From Flexistipes sp041694215 (GTDB lineage Bacteria > Chrysiogenota > Deferribacteres > Deferribacterales > Flexistipitaceae): a stretch of DNA of 6,460 nucleotides. A model generated the notes under the pieces. It was not told the DNA's origin. It saw only the letters and a list, made by a program, of their open reading frames with translations, and ran no database searches. Both the position numbers and the translations under genes were made by a program. Position 1 is the stretch's first letter, and each line of letters begins with the position of its first letter. This document shows positions 5,888 through 6,460 of the stretch, piece after piece. Where the stretch lies: assembly GCA_041694215.1 (NCBI GenBank), contig JASMTO010000207.1, positions 1 through 6,460 of the forward strand. Reading direction: 5' to 3'.

Positions 5888-6460
5888 TAAATTCTTCAAG
5901 CGGCTTTTTTATAACAGGCACAGGAACAGATGTAGGCAAAACCTATTTTTCTGCAATACTCTTGAAATATACGAAAGGGTTATATTTCAAACCTATACAA
6001 ACAGGGATAAGTGACATCACAGTAGTAAAAGAGATGACAAAATTAAACGAAAATTATTTTTCAGAGGCCTGCTACCATTTTAATAATCCTGTATCACCCA
6101 ACATAGCTGCTGAAAGGGAAAATAGGGTAATAGAAATTGATAACATTAATTTGCCGGATTTAAGAGAACATAAGCTTTTAATAGTAGAGGGAGCTGGTGG
6201 AGTATATTCGCCAATATCAGATAAACATTTTATGATCGATCTTATTCAAAAGTTTTCCTTGCCCGTGGTGATAGTGGCAGAAGATATTCTTGGAACATTG
6301 AATTATACCATCCTCACATATAAAGCTTTAATTGATATAGGGTGTAACGTTGCCTTCATCGTACTCAATAAATATAAACCATCAGGATACAATTACAGAT
6401 GCCTTAATGAAATTATAAATAAACCCATCCTAAGGCTTCCTTATTACAACAATTTTCCAG
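5863..6460 (+). CDS. bioD: Dethiobiotin synthetase, 5' part (runs off right edge)
   Basis: ATP-dependent carboxylation and ring closure of 7,8-diaminopelargonate to dethiobiotin, the step after BioA. The frame is open from ATG 5863 to the window end (199 full codons), close to the usual 220-230 residues, so only the extreme C-terminus is probably missing. Seen: FFITGTGTDVGKT with the P-loop at 19-27, YFKPIQTG (41-48, Lys43 of the carbamate and ATP site), HFNNPVSPNIAAERE (72-86), VEGAGGVYSPI (108-118, Glu109 for Mg), VVIVAEDILGTLN and FIVLNKY. The start overlaps the end of bioA by 25 nt and is preceded by GGAAGGA (5854-5860), only 2 nt from the ATG, so coupling to bioA is likely. The N-terminus has roughly a dozen extra residues before the P-loop strand compared with E. 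coli BioD. Confidence 0.97.
   Translation, partial: MGRIFEKIINSSSGFFITGTGTDVGKTYFSAILLKYTKGLYFKPIQTGISDITVVKEMTKLNENYFSEACYHFNNPVSPNIAAERENRVIEIDNINLPDLREHKLLIVEGAGGVYSPISDKHFMIDLIQKFSLPVVIVAEDILGTLNYTILTYKALIDIGCNVAFIVLNKYKPSGYNYRCLNEIINKPILRLPYYNNFP

Noticed and set aside
5896..5910. AAGCGGCTTTTTT as an intrinsic terminator after bioA
   Set aside because: The stem AAGC/GCTT would have a one-base loop, which cannot form, and the run lies within early bioD codons.

Overview
The window carries two unrelated operon fragments that converge on a short spacer. The organism looks like a moderately AT-rich Gram-negative, respiratory, biotin-synthesising bacterium. The oxidase layout and sequence style recall Deferribacterota or sulfate-reducer-like (Desulfovibrio-type) lineages. 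That placement is a guess from memory and no marker gene here settles it.

Region 1 (1-3584, + strand) is the 3' part of a haem-copper oxygen reductase operon in the order ctaD (3' end only) - ctaE - ctaF/coxD (subunit IV) - ctaC - ctaB. The genes overlap or are 4 to 18 nt apart, so they are probably one transcript whose promoter lies to the left of the window. Subunit II (CtaC) keeps all CuA ligands and carries two tandem c-type haem domains at its C-terminus instead of the single one usual in caa3 oxidases. The operon ends with the haem O synthase ctaB. No ctaA (haem A synthase) is visible, so the haem in subunit I (O or A) is open.

Region 2 (3585-3738) is a 154-nt convergent spacer with a perfect 7-bp palindrome and no convincing gene or intrinsic terminator.

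Region 3 (3739-6460) is a biotin locus: birA on the minus strand, divergent from bioA-bioD on the plus strand (bioD runs off the right edge). The 100-nt divergent spacer holds a clear BirA-type operator (TTGTTAACC-N13-GGTTGACAA) whose right half overlaps the probable bioA -35 box, plus a good promoter for birA. Both promoters put transcription starts close to or at the start codons, suggesting leaderless or nearly leaderless mRNAs. BirA has an intact winged-helix domain, but several signature residues of its biotin ligase domain are replaced and the usual C-terminal domain is absent. It may act mainly as a biotin-responsive repressor.

No mobile element, CRISPR array, tRNA or rRNA was seen. 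The points most worth following up are the diheme subunit II, the atypical BirA, and the BirA operator with apparently leaderless divergent promoters.
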